Positions 8,630-17,294 of a stretch of 64,000 bases of DNA are shown one piece after another. The DNA lies in contig CAVVFX010000012.1 in NCBI GenBank assembly GCA_963747535.1, positions 62,001 through 126,000 of the forward strand. Direction: 5' to 3'. This stretch comes from CAVVFX01 sp963747535. Lineage in GTDB: Bacteria; Acidobacteriota; Terriglobia; Bryobacterales; Bryobacteraceae. Under the pieces are notes generated by a model. It saw only the letters and a program-made list of their open reading frames with translations. It did no database searches and was not told the origin of the DNA. Numbering within the stretch: the first letter of the stretch is position 1; every line of letters starts with the position of its first letter. The translations under genes were made by a program, and so were the position numbers.

Positions 8630-9331
8630 CTACGCGCGCTTCCGACGGGCCGCTACAAAAAGCCCAAATCCGAGGAAAATCGTTCCGGCCGTTACCAGCG
8701 TGGAGGGCTCTGGCGTGGATGCGCTCGTTTCGACCGGGTTGAAGCTGTTCAGAGTGCCGGAACTGGTGGGGGTGTCCTGCGCAGTAGTGGTGGTGATTGA
8801 CAGGTTATCCGAATCAACCGCGTTGGTCACTTCCGCGCTGGCATCGCTAACTACTTTATCGCCGCTCTCCGGCGTTGTTCCTGCGTTGGATTCTGTCGCA
8901 GAACCTTTGTTGGTGCCGGAATCCACGGTGGAGTCCGAACGAGTTATCGCGACCGAATCCGTGGTCGTGATGTCAGCGTATGCGGTCGGTAGCGTCGCGG
9001 TATGTGACGGCTGAGCCGAGCCCTCGAGGGATTCGACCTTGCCGCTCGAATGCGTGAACATCGCGACTCCCCCGAACGACGCCGTGTTGCTATCGGTGTG
9101 CCGGTTCAGTGCGTTAGAAAAAGAGTTTCCGACGGTCAGCCGTTCGCCTTGGGAGAAACTGCTCTCGGTGACGTCGCTGCCGAGCGGCGCCGATTCCGTG
9201 GTGCGAAGGGACGTTTGAGTAGCCGTTACTGTCTCGTTGCCGTGGCCGCTGATGGGATTGGCATGGGCACCGAGAGTGGTAACTGCGATAACGATCGATG
9301 AATAAACTAAACGACGTGATGACTTGTTCAT
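8630..9331 (-). CDS. PEP-CTERM sorted, Ser/Thr-rich exported protein
   Basis: 233 residues: N-terminal signal peptide (about 8-24), a low-complexity Thr/Ser/Asp-rich body without cysteines, and a C-terminal PEP-CTERM signal (TPEPSTLV, a hydrophobic helix, then RRKR). PEP-CTERM proteins are processed by an exosortase and linked with extracellular polysaccharide; no exosortase gene lies in this window. The body matches no domain I recognise and may be a glycosylated surface stalk. Its upstream region (9332-9689) holds an inverted repeat with an AGTACT core. Confidence 0.85.
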   Translation of the reverse strand: MNKSSRRLVYSSIVIAVTTLGAHANPISGHGNETVTATQTSLRTTESAPLGSDVTESSFSQGERLTVGNSFSNALNRHTDSNTASFGGVAMFTHSSGKVESLEGSAQPSHTATLPTAYADITTTDSVAITRSDSTVDSGTNKGSATESNAGTTPESGDKVVSDASAEVTNAVDSDNLSITTTTAQDTPTSSGTLNSFNPVETSASTPEPSTLVTAGTIFLGFGLFVAARRKRA

Positions 9332-9689
9332 TGGCTCAATAAGAACACCATGGATAGCCGCAGCCGTACAATACCGGATTTAGTGCACATCGAGCTGTAG
9401 TGTTTTCATACAAGCGCATGCGTAATAGTCCGTATACTCAAACGAATGGTAAGTACAACTTCGTGAATTACTTGCGCTGAGAACGTCAACTAAACTCACA
9501 GTACTCACAGAACCAGATGGAGCTTGTCGATCCAACGCCGCCCTTTTACCTCACGTATATACTGATCGGAAGCTACTACGGCTCAAGGATGATCACGCTG
9601 ACTTGGAGCGCAGTTCTGTGAGTACTGGTATTTTCATTACCTTAGTACATCATTTCAACCCACTAACTTATCCTGTTCATCCGTGGCCA
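9332..9689. other. AT-rich intergenic region upstream of a PEP-CTERM gene
   Basis: No convincing gene is seen. The region separates the start of the PEP-CTERM gene from the 3' end of a TPR gene, both on the minus strand. It contains a 15-bp perfect inverted repeat (listed separately) and, at about 9670-9688, a short stretch reading TGTTCATCCGTGGCC that resembles one arm unit of the larger inverted repeat at 55860-55940. Confidence 0.6.
9499..9627. repeat. 15-bp perfect inverted repeat pair with AGTACT core
   Basis: CAGTACTCACAGAAC at 9499-9513 is exactly reverse-complementary to 9613-9627, with 99 bp between. It lies 168-296 bp upstream of the PEP-CTERM start. It could be a paired operator or the ends of a small decayed element. 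The direct observation is the repeat; the role is inferred. Confidence 0.6.
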
Positions 9690-11039
9690 TCAATTTCTGT
9701 CGCCTTCCGCCATCAGGGCATGGCGAGTGTTGATCCCGATCGCCTGCAGCTCTACCCTTTCCGCATCAACATAATCGTGCGCGAGCCTGAGCGAACTGGC
9801 ATAAATCCGCAGGACGCTGGCGAATTCGACCGAGTTCGGCCCAAGAACCCGCTCCTCGACCGGCAGTGCCCGGGCAAACAAGCCGGACGCTTCGCCGTAT
9901 CTCGCCTGCGAGTAGTAAACCACGGCCAGGTTGACCGCGATCCTGGCGGTATCCGGATGATCGAAACCGACGTTCTTTCGAGCGACGGATAGAGCCTTGG
10001 AGATAGCGCTCTCCGCATCGCGGTAATGGTGCTGCACGGACTCGAGTGCGCCAAGATTGCTCCAGTCATTAGCGACTTTGAGGCTGTCGGCGCCGAGCGC
10101 TGCTTCATCGATCTCGATGGCCTGCCGGAACAGGCGATTCGCCGCGACATAGCTTTTCCGGCTCTGGTACAGCGTTGCTAAATTTGATAGCCCATAGGCT
10201 ACATCCGGGTGCACGGGTCCGAGGGAAGTGCGCCATGCGGCGACCGCTCTCTGGAAGAGTCTCTCCGCATCTTTCCAGTCGCCCTCCGCAGCGCGGGTCT
10301 TCGCCAGATTGTTCCAGATGGTCGCCGTAATAGGATGATTGGGACCGGCAATCCTCAGCGCCACTGCTTCGGCCTCGCGCAGATCGACTTCGGCTTGACG
10401 GTAGTTAGCGAGGCGGAGCCGTGATGTGCCCAGGTTCGTGAGCGCATTCACGTACTCCCGCGATTCAGTAGCCGAAGCCCGATGCAGTTCGTTCACGACC
10501 TTCTGTTCGAGTCCCTCCGCCCGCGCGGAATCGCCCTGGATGACCAGCAGCGTGGCCAGAGCGTTCTGCGCCACCGCCATTTGCCGGAGGTTATCTTGGT
10601 GGTTGGTACTCACGCGGACAGCCCGCTCAGCGGAGTCCATGGCCGGTGCGATCCGGCCTTGGGCCATGTAAACGAGCGCCAGGCCGGCGAGCGGGCGTAT
10701 TAACTCCGGTGAGTCCGGACCGGATACGGTCTCTCGAAGCGCAATAGCACGCTGGTAAAGCGTCTCCGATTGTGGCAGACGGAACTGCGCCCTCGCGACG
10801 GCAGCCAGGTTATAGAAGATGCTGGACAGGGTTCCAGGGTCGGGCGTAGATTTGGCCTGCTCGATGGCTAGCGCCTCCCTGAGTTTCTTTTCGGCGTCCT
10901 GATAATCGCCGGCACTATAGAGCTGCGCGCCGAGCGCGTCGAGAGCTACTGCTTCACTGGAGGCTGTTTGCAGGCTCAGCCCGGCGTGAACTGGCCACGC
11001 GGGCGACAGGAGAAAGAGCATACCGGCTAAAGCTTTCAT
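9690..11039 (-). CDS. Exported tetratricopeptide (kinesin-light-chain type) repeat protein
   Basis: 449 residues. The ATG at 11039 is chosen for GAGGTG upstream and because it opens directly on a signal peptide (about 3-18, ending VHAG). The rest is a run of about nine 42-residue TPR units of the TPR_10/12 type, with recurring LANVY-like and LGPNHP/LGPVHPDV-like motifs. Such proteins are protein-interaction scaffolds; here exported to the periplasm. The next gene upstream (11126-12916) encodes another TPR protein in the same direction, 86 bp away, so they may be cotranscribed. Confidence 0.82.
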   Translation of the reverse strand: MKALAGMLFLLSPAWPVHAGLSLQTASSEAVALDALGAQLYSAGDYQDAEKKLREALAIEQAKSTPDPGTLSSIFYNLAAVARAQFRLPQSETLYQRAIALRETVSGPDSPELIRPLAGLALVYMAQGRIAPAMDSAERAVRVSTNHQDNLRQMAVAQNALATLLVIQGDSARAEGLEQKVVNELHRASATESREYVNALTNLGTSRLRLANYRQAEVDLREAEAVALRIAGPNHPITATIWNNLAKTRAAEGDWKDAERLFQRAVAAWRTSLGPVHPDVAYGLSNLATLYQSRKSYVAANRLFRQAIEIDEAALGADSLKVANDWSNLGALESVQHHYRDAESAISKALSVARKNVGFDHPDTARIAVNLAVVYYSQARYGEASGLFARALPVEERVLGPNSVEFASVLRIYASSLRLAHDYVDAERVELQAIGINTRHALMAEGDRN

Positions 11040-11125
11040 ATCCACCTCGACTTCCATAATGAAGTGGGAGCGCGGCTACGAATAGGTATGACGGAGTAAG
11101 CTTACGGTGTCACCTTACGGTAAAG

Positions 11126-12916
11126 TCACGCCAGGCCAATTCGCGTCAGAAGCGCCCGAAATCGCGGCTCCGAGCGAAGGGCCTCGTAAGCCGGATGCAC
11201 CCTGATGTTGCATATCGGCAGTTCCCTCCGGTCGGCGCTTCTTTCCAGGCAATCGAGTGCCAGGTTACGGTTGCCGAGCGCGAGGTGGAGTAGCCCCAGG
11301 GAGTTCGAAGGCACGTAACGGGTCCTCGCGAGGCTCTTAAGTTCGGCCAGCATCTTCTCGGCCTCGTCGCGATCTCCCGCCAGCGCATACGCCTGCCCCA
11401 GCGCCGCCAGGATATTCGGAATATCACCAGCAATCTCGCGGCCCTTGCGCAGCATCAGGATGGCTTCGTGATACCAGCCGCACTGAATGTACACCCGGCC
11501 TAGAGACGTATATAGCTTGTAGAATGAGGGGTCCAGTTCAATCGTGCGGCGGTATTCCACGATCGCCTCGTCATAACGACCGCCCAACATGAGGATGAGG
11601 CCCTTGCCTTCCTGAATGATCATGGAGAGCGGATCCAGACTACAGGCAATCTCGATCTCTGCCATGGCTTCCTCGAATCTTCCCAGGAGGGCCAGATAGT
11701 CGGTCGCATACCATTGGTGCGCGGTCGCGTAGCCGGGGTTCAGCTCAATGGCCCGGCGGTACAGTTCATCGGCCACGGGCCAGCGCCACTCGTACCACGA
11801 GCGGATCCACGCAAGCGAGGTGTAGGCCTCGGCAGAATTCGCGTCGAGGTCCACGGCCTTCTCCGCGGCAGCCTTGGCCTTTTCCATGGTCTCCGCGGGA
11901 GCGATGAAGCCATAGAGTGCCAGCAGTTGGTAAGAGTCGGCCAGACCGGCGTATGCCACCGCTGAAGAATCATCTACAGCGACCGCCTGTTCGAAGCAGA
12001 TCGCAGCCCTTCGCAGGCCCTCCGCGGTGCGCTCCTTGGCATGGTACCGGCCCTTGAGGCACAGGTTGTAGCATTCGAGGCTGCGCTGCGGATGGCCGCT
12101 GAGGGCCGCGGGCGCGCTATCTCCCAAACGTAGTTTGAGCGCATTCACGATGACGAGCGCAATCTGCTCCTGTATGACAAAGACGTCCAGAACCTCGCGA
12201 TTGTAGGTCTCCGACCACAGGTACTGTCCGGTGCAGGCGTCGATCAGCTGTGCGGTGATCCGCAGCCGCTGGCCGGTGCGCCTCACTGCACCGCGAAGCA
12301 CGTACGACACGCCGAGCCGGGTTCGTATCGTGGCGATGTCCTGCTCGGCGCGAAAGTGGGTCGCGGTGTTCCAGGCGATCACGCGCAGTTCCGGAATACG
12401 GGTCAGCGCGTGGATTAGCTCTTCGGTCAGGCCATCGCTGAAGTACTGCTGCTCGGGCTCGGGATCGAGGTTGGCGAACGGCAGGATGACTATCGCCACG
12501 CTTGTCTGCGGCACTGCGGGCGTGGTTGCCACCTGTGAACGAGGTTTGAATACCGGCTGATAGGTTCCCTTGGGGATCTCAATGATCAGTTCGTCATCCT
12601 TGCCCTCACCGTCGTAGTACGCTTGCAGCTTCGACCTCAGGCGTCTTGCCTCGACGCGGACGATTGGATCGAGACGCGGGTCGTAGGCTGAGCCGCGGTC
12701 GAACACTTCCGCTCCGATAACGATCTCTTTCAGACGTGCGCCGTTACCCTGCAGCGTCTGCTCGACCGCGAAGCGCAGGAAACGCGCCATGCGCTGCGAA
12801 TCCGCAAACATGGCGCTGGAAGCGACCTTGGCTACGGCATGCCGCACGGCTTCGGCTCTGGCTTGTGGCTGTGATGCACTTAGCCATCCGGACGCGGGTT
12901 GGCTTGGCTGGCCCAT
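11126..12916 (-). CDS. TolB-like/TPR regulatory protein with N-terminal winged-helix-like region
   Basis: 596 residues. Residues about 20-130 contain the motif RLKEIVIGAEVFDR...DPRLDPIVRVEARRLRSKL, common in acidobacterial and proteobacterial adenylate-cyclase/CadC-like TPR proteins and thought to bind DNA or assemble. A TolB/FlgO-like domain follows (about 140-265; SVAIVILPFANL, FSDGLTEELIHAL, YVLRGAVRR), then at least six TPRs to the C-terminus. There is no signal peptide, so it is probably cytoplasmic. A TATAAT-like box on the minus strand at 12943-12948 lies 27 bp upstream of the ATG. Role: probable regulator or scaffold; the ligand is unknown. Confidence 0.8.
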   Translation of the reverse strand: MGQPSQPASGWLSASQPQARAEAVRHAVAKVASSAMFADSQRMARFLRFAVEQTLQGNGARLKEIVIGAEVFDRGSAYDPRLDPIVRVEARRLRSKLQAYYDGEGKDDELIIEIPKGTYQPVFKPRSQVATTPAVPQTSVAIVILPFANLDPEPEQQYFSDGLTEELIHALTRIPELRVIAWNTATHFRAEQDIATIRTRLGVSYVLRGAVRRTGQRLRITAQLIDACTGQYLWSETYNREVLDVFVIQEQIALVIVNALKLRLGDSAPAALSGHPQRSLECYNLCLKGRYHAKERTAEGLRRAAICFEQAVAVDDSSAVAYAGLADSYQLLALYGFIAPAETMEKAKAAAEKAVDLDANSAEAYTSLAWIRSWYEWRWPVADELYRRAIELNPGYATAHQWYATDYLALLGRFEEAMAEIEIACSLDPLSMIIQEGKGLILMLGGRYDEAIVEYRRTIELDPSFYKLYTSLGRVYIQCGWYHEAILMLRKGREIAGDIPNILAALGQAYALAGDRDEAEKMLAELKSLARTRYVPSNSLGLLHLALGNRNLALDCLERSADRRELPICNIRVHPAYEALRSEPRFRALLTRIGLA

Positions 12917-12970
12917 AGAAGCAGTGAGGAGCGAGTCTTTCTATTATAGATTTTCTGCGAGACAAAAGTG

Positions 12971-13249
12971 CTAATGCCGCTCCGAGTGCCCGAGATCCTT
13001 GTCCGGCGCCACGCGATCGCGCACCAGCTGTTTCAGTTCCTTGATATCGGGGAAGCGTCCGGCGTCCTTGCGTGACCAGAGAAGTTCGCCGTCGACCGTG
13101 ATTTCGAATATGCCGCCGGTTCCTGGAGCGAGCGCGACGCTGTCGATATCCTGCTCGAACGTGGTAAGCAGCTCCTGGGCCAGCCATGCGGCGCGCAACA
13201 TCCAGCGGCATTGGGTGCAGTAGCGGATCTCGAGTTTTGGCTTTTTCAT
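12971..13249 (-). CDS. SelW/SelT/SelH-like (Rdx family) redox protein, cysteine form
   Basis: About 92 residues with a thioredoxin-like fold expected. The Rdx motif is YCTQC with Cys11 and Cys14, where eukaryotic SelW uses Cys-x-x-Sec. The C-terminal half (GGIFEITVDGELLWSRKDAGRFPDIKELK read in pieces) fits the family. Bacterial members are small oxidoreductases of unsettled substrate. A GTG one codon upstream (13252) is an alternative start. It is transcribed in the same direction as the TolB-like gene, 54 bp downstream of which its own region begins on the upstream side. Confidence 0.82.
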   Translation of the reverse strand: MKKPKLEIRYCTQCRWMLRAAWLAQELLTTFEQDIDSVALAPGTGGIFEITVDGELLWSRKDAGRFPDIKELKQLVRDRVAPDKDLGHSERH

Positions 13250-13295
13250 CACCTTATAAACTGCACTTTAACTCACGGCCCCGCAGGTGGGGCAG

Positions 13296-15464
13296 TCAAT
13301 CGTGGCTGCAGCCGCCTTTTAGGCGGTTCGAAAGCGTTACCCACGCCGCCCCTAGCGATGCAATTACCAAAAGCGCGAATGTCGAAGGCTCGGGTGTGGA
13401 GTCAACCGGAACATTTACCACTTTGAGTTCAATCGCGTTCGATTCGACAATCTCTTGAAAGGTGAGATCATTCCACACCGGAAAGACATAGCTCGCAAAG
13501 TTTCCGCTCAGCGAACCATTACTCACGCTCAGGATCGTGAAGAGATCATTCAGATCCGGCAGATACCCGTCGATCAGGTTGATTGCGAGCTCACCACCGA
13601 GCGTCACGTTACCGGAAACCGCCAGTTGATCGTACGAACTCAGACCCGCCAGGTCAAGCGACAGAATTCCGTTCGGGCCTTGACTGTAACCGCCCGAGAT
13701 CGTTTGCACCGCGGGGTCTCCAGGTCGATCCTGTCCATTGTTGATCAGGTAAGCTGAAATCGTCCCGAAGCCGCTGATCATCCCCCCGCTATTGACCGTT
13801 AGAGTCTGAGCGCTGATAGTTCCGTCATTCGACAACTGCCCGTTGTCGACCAGACCGCCGCTAAGAACGATTGAAGAATTACCGCCGAGGATCGATATCG
13901 CACCATCGTTCGTCAGGCCCGCGCCCTGAATGCTGCTCCCGCTTGCCACGTTGATCGTTCCTCCATTATTGGTGATCATCCCCGTGACAATCGTCCGGGC
14001 CTGATTCGTCATTGTCAGGACAGACTCTGAGTCCTGCACCAGCGTGCCGGCCTGGAGAAAAGTCCCGATGCCGTCGAGATTGGTGGAGGAATTGGTCTGA
14101 GTGTAATCGCCGGTGACCACGACACTCGATGCGTCATTGAGAATCACAGAGGATTGGTCGTTAGTGAAATTAGCGTCTGCCTGCAGCGTGGTATTCCCAT
14201 CGGTCAAAAAGACAAAGGCGCCCGGAGAATTGGTGAGTGACCCGCCGATGTTCAGCACGCTGCCGCTTTGGAGGTTGATCGTTCCGCTATTCGCAAAACT
14301 GGAAGAAACGGTCGTGATCGCTGTATTGGTCGAGTGCAGGCCGGACGTAGCATCCTGCGTGAAACTGTCCGCCTGGAGAGAAGTGCCGATGCCATCGAGC
14401 AGTGTTGCAGATCCGGTCTGCGCATAGTTGCCGTTGACCTTGAACTGGGCTGAGTTATACAGGCTGACACTGGCGTTTGTATTCGAGTCGTTGGCTGCGG
14501 AAAGGCTCGTGTTCCCGTCCACGAGATAAAGGCTCCCCGAGTTTGCAAGATTCCCCCCGATCGTCAACTGACTGCCGCTTTGGAAATTCACGCTGCCGCC
14601 ATTGTTGGTGAACGCGCCGGTAACCGTGGTTACCGCCTGATTGGTCGAATGCAAACTCGATGCTGAATCCTGCGTGAAGCTGGCCAGTTGCATGGATGTG
14701 CCCACGCCATCCAAGATAGTAGGCGTTCCTGTTTGGGTAAATGCGGCAGCCTGGAGATTCGCCCCGTTGTAGAGGCTTAGGGATGCCGAAGTATTGGTTA
14801 GACTGCCGGTGACGCGGACGGCGGTATTGCCATCCACTATATAGAGATTGCCGGTGTTATTGAGTACGCCGCCGGCTGTGAGAACAGAGCCACTTTGTAA
14901 ATTGGTGGCGCCTGCGCTGGCGAAATCGCCGCTCACCTTGAAGGCCGCGGTGTTAGTCATGTGCAGGCTGGAAGAGGCGTCTTGGGTGAAGGACCCCGCT
15001 TGCAGGGTTGTAGCATTACCGTCGAGTGAAGTGCTCGACGCAACCTGTGTGTAGGCGCCTGATGAAGTAAGACTCGCACCGTTGTACGCGTCGAGAGCGG
15101 CGCCCGAACTGAGACTGACACTATTGACTACGGGAGAGACATCCAAAGTAACCAGCGATGTGCCACTGATCGAGACCTGGTAGTTGTTCCCGAGATTACC
15201 GTTGTTGGGATAAGTTGGACCGGAACAGATCGAACATATCCAATCATTCACGTTGCTCCAATTGTCAGTGCCGCCGGCCCACGTGATACTCGTGGCTGAT
15301 AAGAGTGTGGGGGCCGTAAATAGTACCAGTACCAACTTGCAGAAATTGGCGTACAGTAGCGCTTGCTTACGCGCGCGGCTCAGCAATGACTTCCGAGCCG
15401 CGACCGTTAGGGAGTGGTTGCGCGAACTTTCGCAACTTAGTACTAGTACTAAAACTTGAAGCAT
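13296..15464 (-). CDS. PEP-CTERM protein with four about 105-residue beta-helix-like repeats
   Basis: 722 residues from the ATG at 15464. A hydrophobic segment near 42-58 (ending LLSA) serves as signal peptide after a long charged n-region; translation may start later. Residues about 118-540 form four degenerate tandem units, each holding a LYNGA-like strand, TLLDGIGTSLQA-like, SFTQDA-SGLHSTN-like, LQSGSVLNIGG-like and LVDGNT-like segments. This is the autotransporter-associated/beta-helix passenger pattern. A globular region and a C-terminal PEP-CTERM signal (TPEPSTFA, helix, NRLKGG) follow. Likely a secreted surface or matrix protein sorted by an exosortase not encoded here. The upstream DNA has AGTACT palindromes. 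Confidence 0.85.
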   Translation of the reverse strand: MLQVLVLVLSCESSRNHSLTVAARKSLLSRARKQALLYANFCKLVLVLFTAPTLLSATSITWAGGTDNWSNVNDWICSICSGPTYPNNGNLGNNYQVSISGTSLVTLDVSPVVNSVSLSSGAALDAYNGASLTSSGAYTQVASSTSLDGNATTLQAGSFTQDASSSLHMTNTAAFKVSGDFASAGATNLQSGSVLTAGGVLNNTGNLYIVDGNTAVRVTGSLTNTSASLSLYNGANLQAAAFTQTGTPTILDGVGTSMQLASFTQDSASSLHSTNQAVTTVTGAFTNNGGSVNFQSGSQLTIGGNLANSGSLYLVDGNTSLSAANDSNTNASVSLYNSAQFKVNGNYAQTGSATLLDGIGTSLQADSFTQDATSGLHSTNTAITTVSSSFANSGTINLQSGSVLNIGGSLTNSPGAFVFLTDGNTTLQADANFTNDQSSVILNDASSVVVTGDYTQTNSSTNLDGIGTFLQAGTLVQDSESVLTMTNQARTIVTGMITNNGGTINVASGSSIQGAGLTNDGAISILGGNSSIVLSGGLVDNGQLSNDGTISAQTLTVNSGGMISGFGTISAYLINNGQDRPGDPAVQTISGGYSQGPNGILSLDLAGLSSYDQLAVSGNVTLGGELAINLIDGYLPDLNDLFTILSVSNGSLSGNFASYVFPVWNDLTFQEIVESNAIELKVVNVPVDSTPEPSTFALLVIASLGAAWVTLSNRLKGGCSHD

Positions 15465-15529
15465 CGATATACCGGCCCTAACAGAGTAGCGTTCGTAGGC
15501 GCATTGCGAAAGTACTACAGTACTTTCGC
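15437..15529. repeat. Two AGTACT palindromes at the 5' end of the PEP-CTERM gene
   Basis: Positions 15437-15452 form a perfect 16-bp palindrome (TTAGTACT and its complement). Positions 15506-15516 and 15519-15529 form an 11-bp perfect inverted repeat with a 2-nt centre, containing GCGAAAGTACT. The second lies 42-65 bp upstream of the ATG and the first just inside it. The spacing suggests an operator or mRNA hairpin; the function is inferred. Confidence 0.55.
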
Positions 15530-15637
15530 CTGTACCGTTACACACACTTGCCCGGATCGACTAATGGTTGCAATCGAAGTAGCGGTCAATGGATGTCACG
15601 GAGCCTTGTTCTGCGCCTTGCACCCATTGGTTAGCGG

Positions 15638-17287
15638 CTACCGGCGGAATCGCCCCACGACCATTTGCATCAGCCGGTCGGTACCAGGAATCAACATCAA
15701 CCTGCACAGCGCGAAATACACCGACGCGCCCAACGGGATGGAAACCGCCAGATCGACAAAGGCCGCCCGATGTGTCGTTCCGAGCCACTGATGGATCAGA
15801 CCGCTCGACGTGTAGCAGAGGCTCGCCATGACCCCGCTGGCCACCGACGTTTTCCAGAAAATACGGAACATCTGGTCTCCATTTATCGATCCAATCTTTC
15901 GCCGCAACACCACCAGCAGAAGCAGAAAGCTGGCGACCGAGACCGACGACGTGGCCAGTGCGAGACCCGCGTGGCGCAACGGGGTACGGACCAGGTAACT
16001 CGCGGCTACGAAGTTGACAACCACGGAAAACAGGCTCACCAGCATCGGTGTGCGCGCATCTTTGAGCGCGTAGAACGCCGGAACCAAAACCTTGAGCGAG
16101 GCATATCCGGCCAGCCCCGCGGCGTAGCAGGCGAGCGCCAGCGCGGTTTCGTGCGTATCGAACGCGGTGAACTTGTGATACTGGTAAACCGCGCCGACGA
16201 TGCTGGATCCCAGCACCGCCAGTCCTGCCGACGAAGGGATGGTCAGCACCATGACCATAGAGAGCGATCGCGTGAGCGTGTCCCGAAACTCGCGCAAGTC
16301 CTCTCGCGCCGCGCTACGGGCGATTTCCGGCAGAGTCGCCGCCGCGATCGCCACGCCGAACACTCCCAGCGGAAACTGGTTGAAACGGTATGCGTAGTTC
16401 AGCCAGCTCACCGGGCCGTTCATCACCATCCCGGCGGCGTCGCGCAGGCCGGAAGCGAAATTGGTATTGACCAGTATGTTGATCTGGGTGGATGCGCTGC
16501 CAAGCAGCGCCGGACCCATCAGGGCGAGTACTTCCCGCAAACCCGGATGCCGGAAATCGATGGCCGGGCGGAACGCGAAACCCGCCTTCAGCAGGCTGGG
16601 AACCTGGAAACCCACCTGCAGCGCACCGCCCACCACCACACCCCAGGCCATTCCGTAAATCGGCTGGATGCCCAGATGCGGTCCCAGGATGAAGCCGATG
16701 ATCAGTCCGCAGATGACGCTCCCGACATTGAACATCACGGAGGAAAGCGCCGGAATACCGAATTTCCGGCAGGCGTTCAACACTCCCATGGACTGCGCCG
16801 CAAGGGCTACCAGCAACAGGAAAGGGAACATGATCCGGCTGAGCCGGACCGCCAGCTCATACTTACCCGGAACCTGCCGGAAGCCGTGCGCAAACAGGTC
16901 CACCAGCTGCGGGCTGAAGGCCACGCCCAGCGCGCACAACACTCCCACGATCATGATGATGGCGGTGGCCACCAGGTTGTAGAGGCGTAGCGTCTCTTCG
17001 CGGCTTTTGGTGGTCAGGTAGCGCGTGAAGATGGGGACGAACGCGGCCGAGAGTCCTCCTTCGGCAAAAAGGTCGCGCATCAGGTTGGGGATGCGGAATC
17101 CGAGAACGAACGCATCGTAGGCCCAACTGGCGCCGAACAGCGCAGCCATCACGCTTTCCCGCACCAGTCCGGTGACGCGGCTCATCAGCACGGCCGCCGA
17201 CACCACTCCGGCGGACCGGGCGATGCTGGCCGGTTGCTCCTGAAGCCCGGTTGGCGGGGTCGCCTGGGGTGTAGACGGTATAATCAC
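15638..17287 (-). CDS. murJ: Lipid II flippase MurJ (MviN family)
   Basis: 549 residues, GTG start, about 14 membrane helices. It carries the MVF family N-terminus (SRVTGLVRESVMAALFGAS, then RIPNLMRDLFAEGGLSAAFVP), with the Arg and Asp/Glu residues of the MurJ central cavity. It moves lipid II across the inner membrane for peptidoglycan synthesis and so supplies the SEDS-PBP fusion encoded at 78-3338. The start lies 7 nt after the stop of the sugar kinase gene, suggesting cotranscription. In mycobacteria MurJ is controlled by a kinase and FhaA; whether this MurJ carries a comparable phosphosite cannot be seen. Confidence 0.95.
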   Translation of the reverse strand: MIIPSTPQATPPTGLQEQPASIARSAGVVSAAVLMSRVTGLVRESVMAALFGASWAYDAFVLGFRIPNLMRDLFAEGGLSAAFVPIFTRYLTTKSREETLRLYNLVATAIIMIVGVLCALGVAFSPQLVDLFAHGFRQVPGKYELAVRLSRIMFPFLLLVALAAQSMGVLNACRKFGIPALSSVMFNVGSVICGLIIGFILGPHLGIQPIYGMAWGVVVGGALQVGFQVPSLLKAGFAFRPAIDFRHPGLREVLALMGPALLGSASTQINILVNTNFASGLRDAAGMVMNGPVSWLNYAYRFNQFPLGVFGVAIAAATLPEIARSAAREDLREFRDTLTRSLSMVMVLTIPSSAGLAVLGSSIVGAVYQYHKFTAFDTHETALALACYAAGLAGYASLKVLVPAFYALKDARTPMLVSLFSVVVNFVAASYLVRTPLRHAGLALATSSVSVASFLLLLVVLRRKIGSINGDQMFRIFWKTSVASGVMASLCYTSSGLIHQWLGTTHRAAFVDLAVSIPLGASVYFALCRLMLIPGTDRLMQMVVGRFRR

Positions 17288-17294
17288 GCAAGCA

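Noticed and set aside
13900..15100. Repeated DNA that might suggest a CRISPR array
   Set aside because: The repeats are long, degenerate and in frame, and encode the beta-helix units of a PEP-CTERM protein.
15665..16990. 441-codon plus-strand frame
   Set aside because: Antisense to murJ; Arg/Gln/His-rich shadow without domains.
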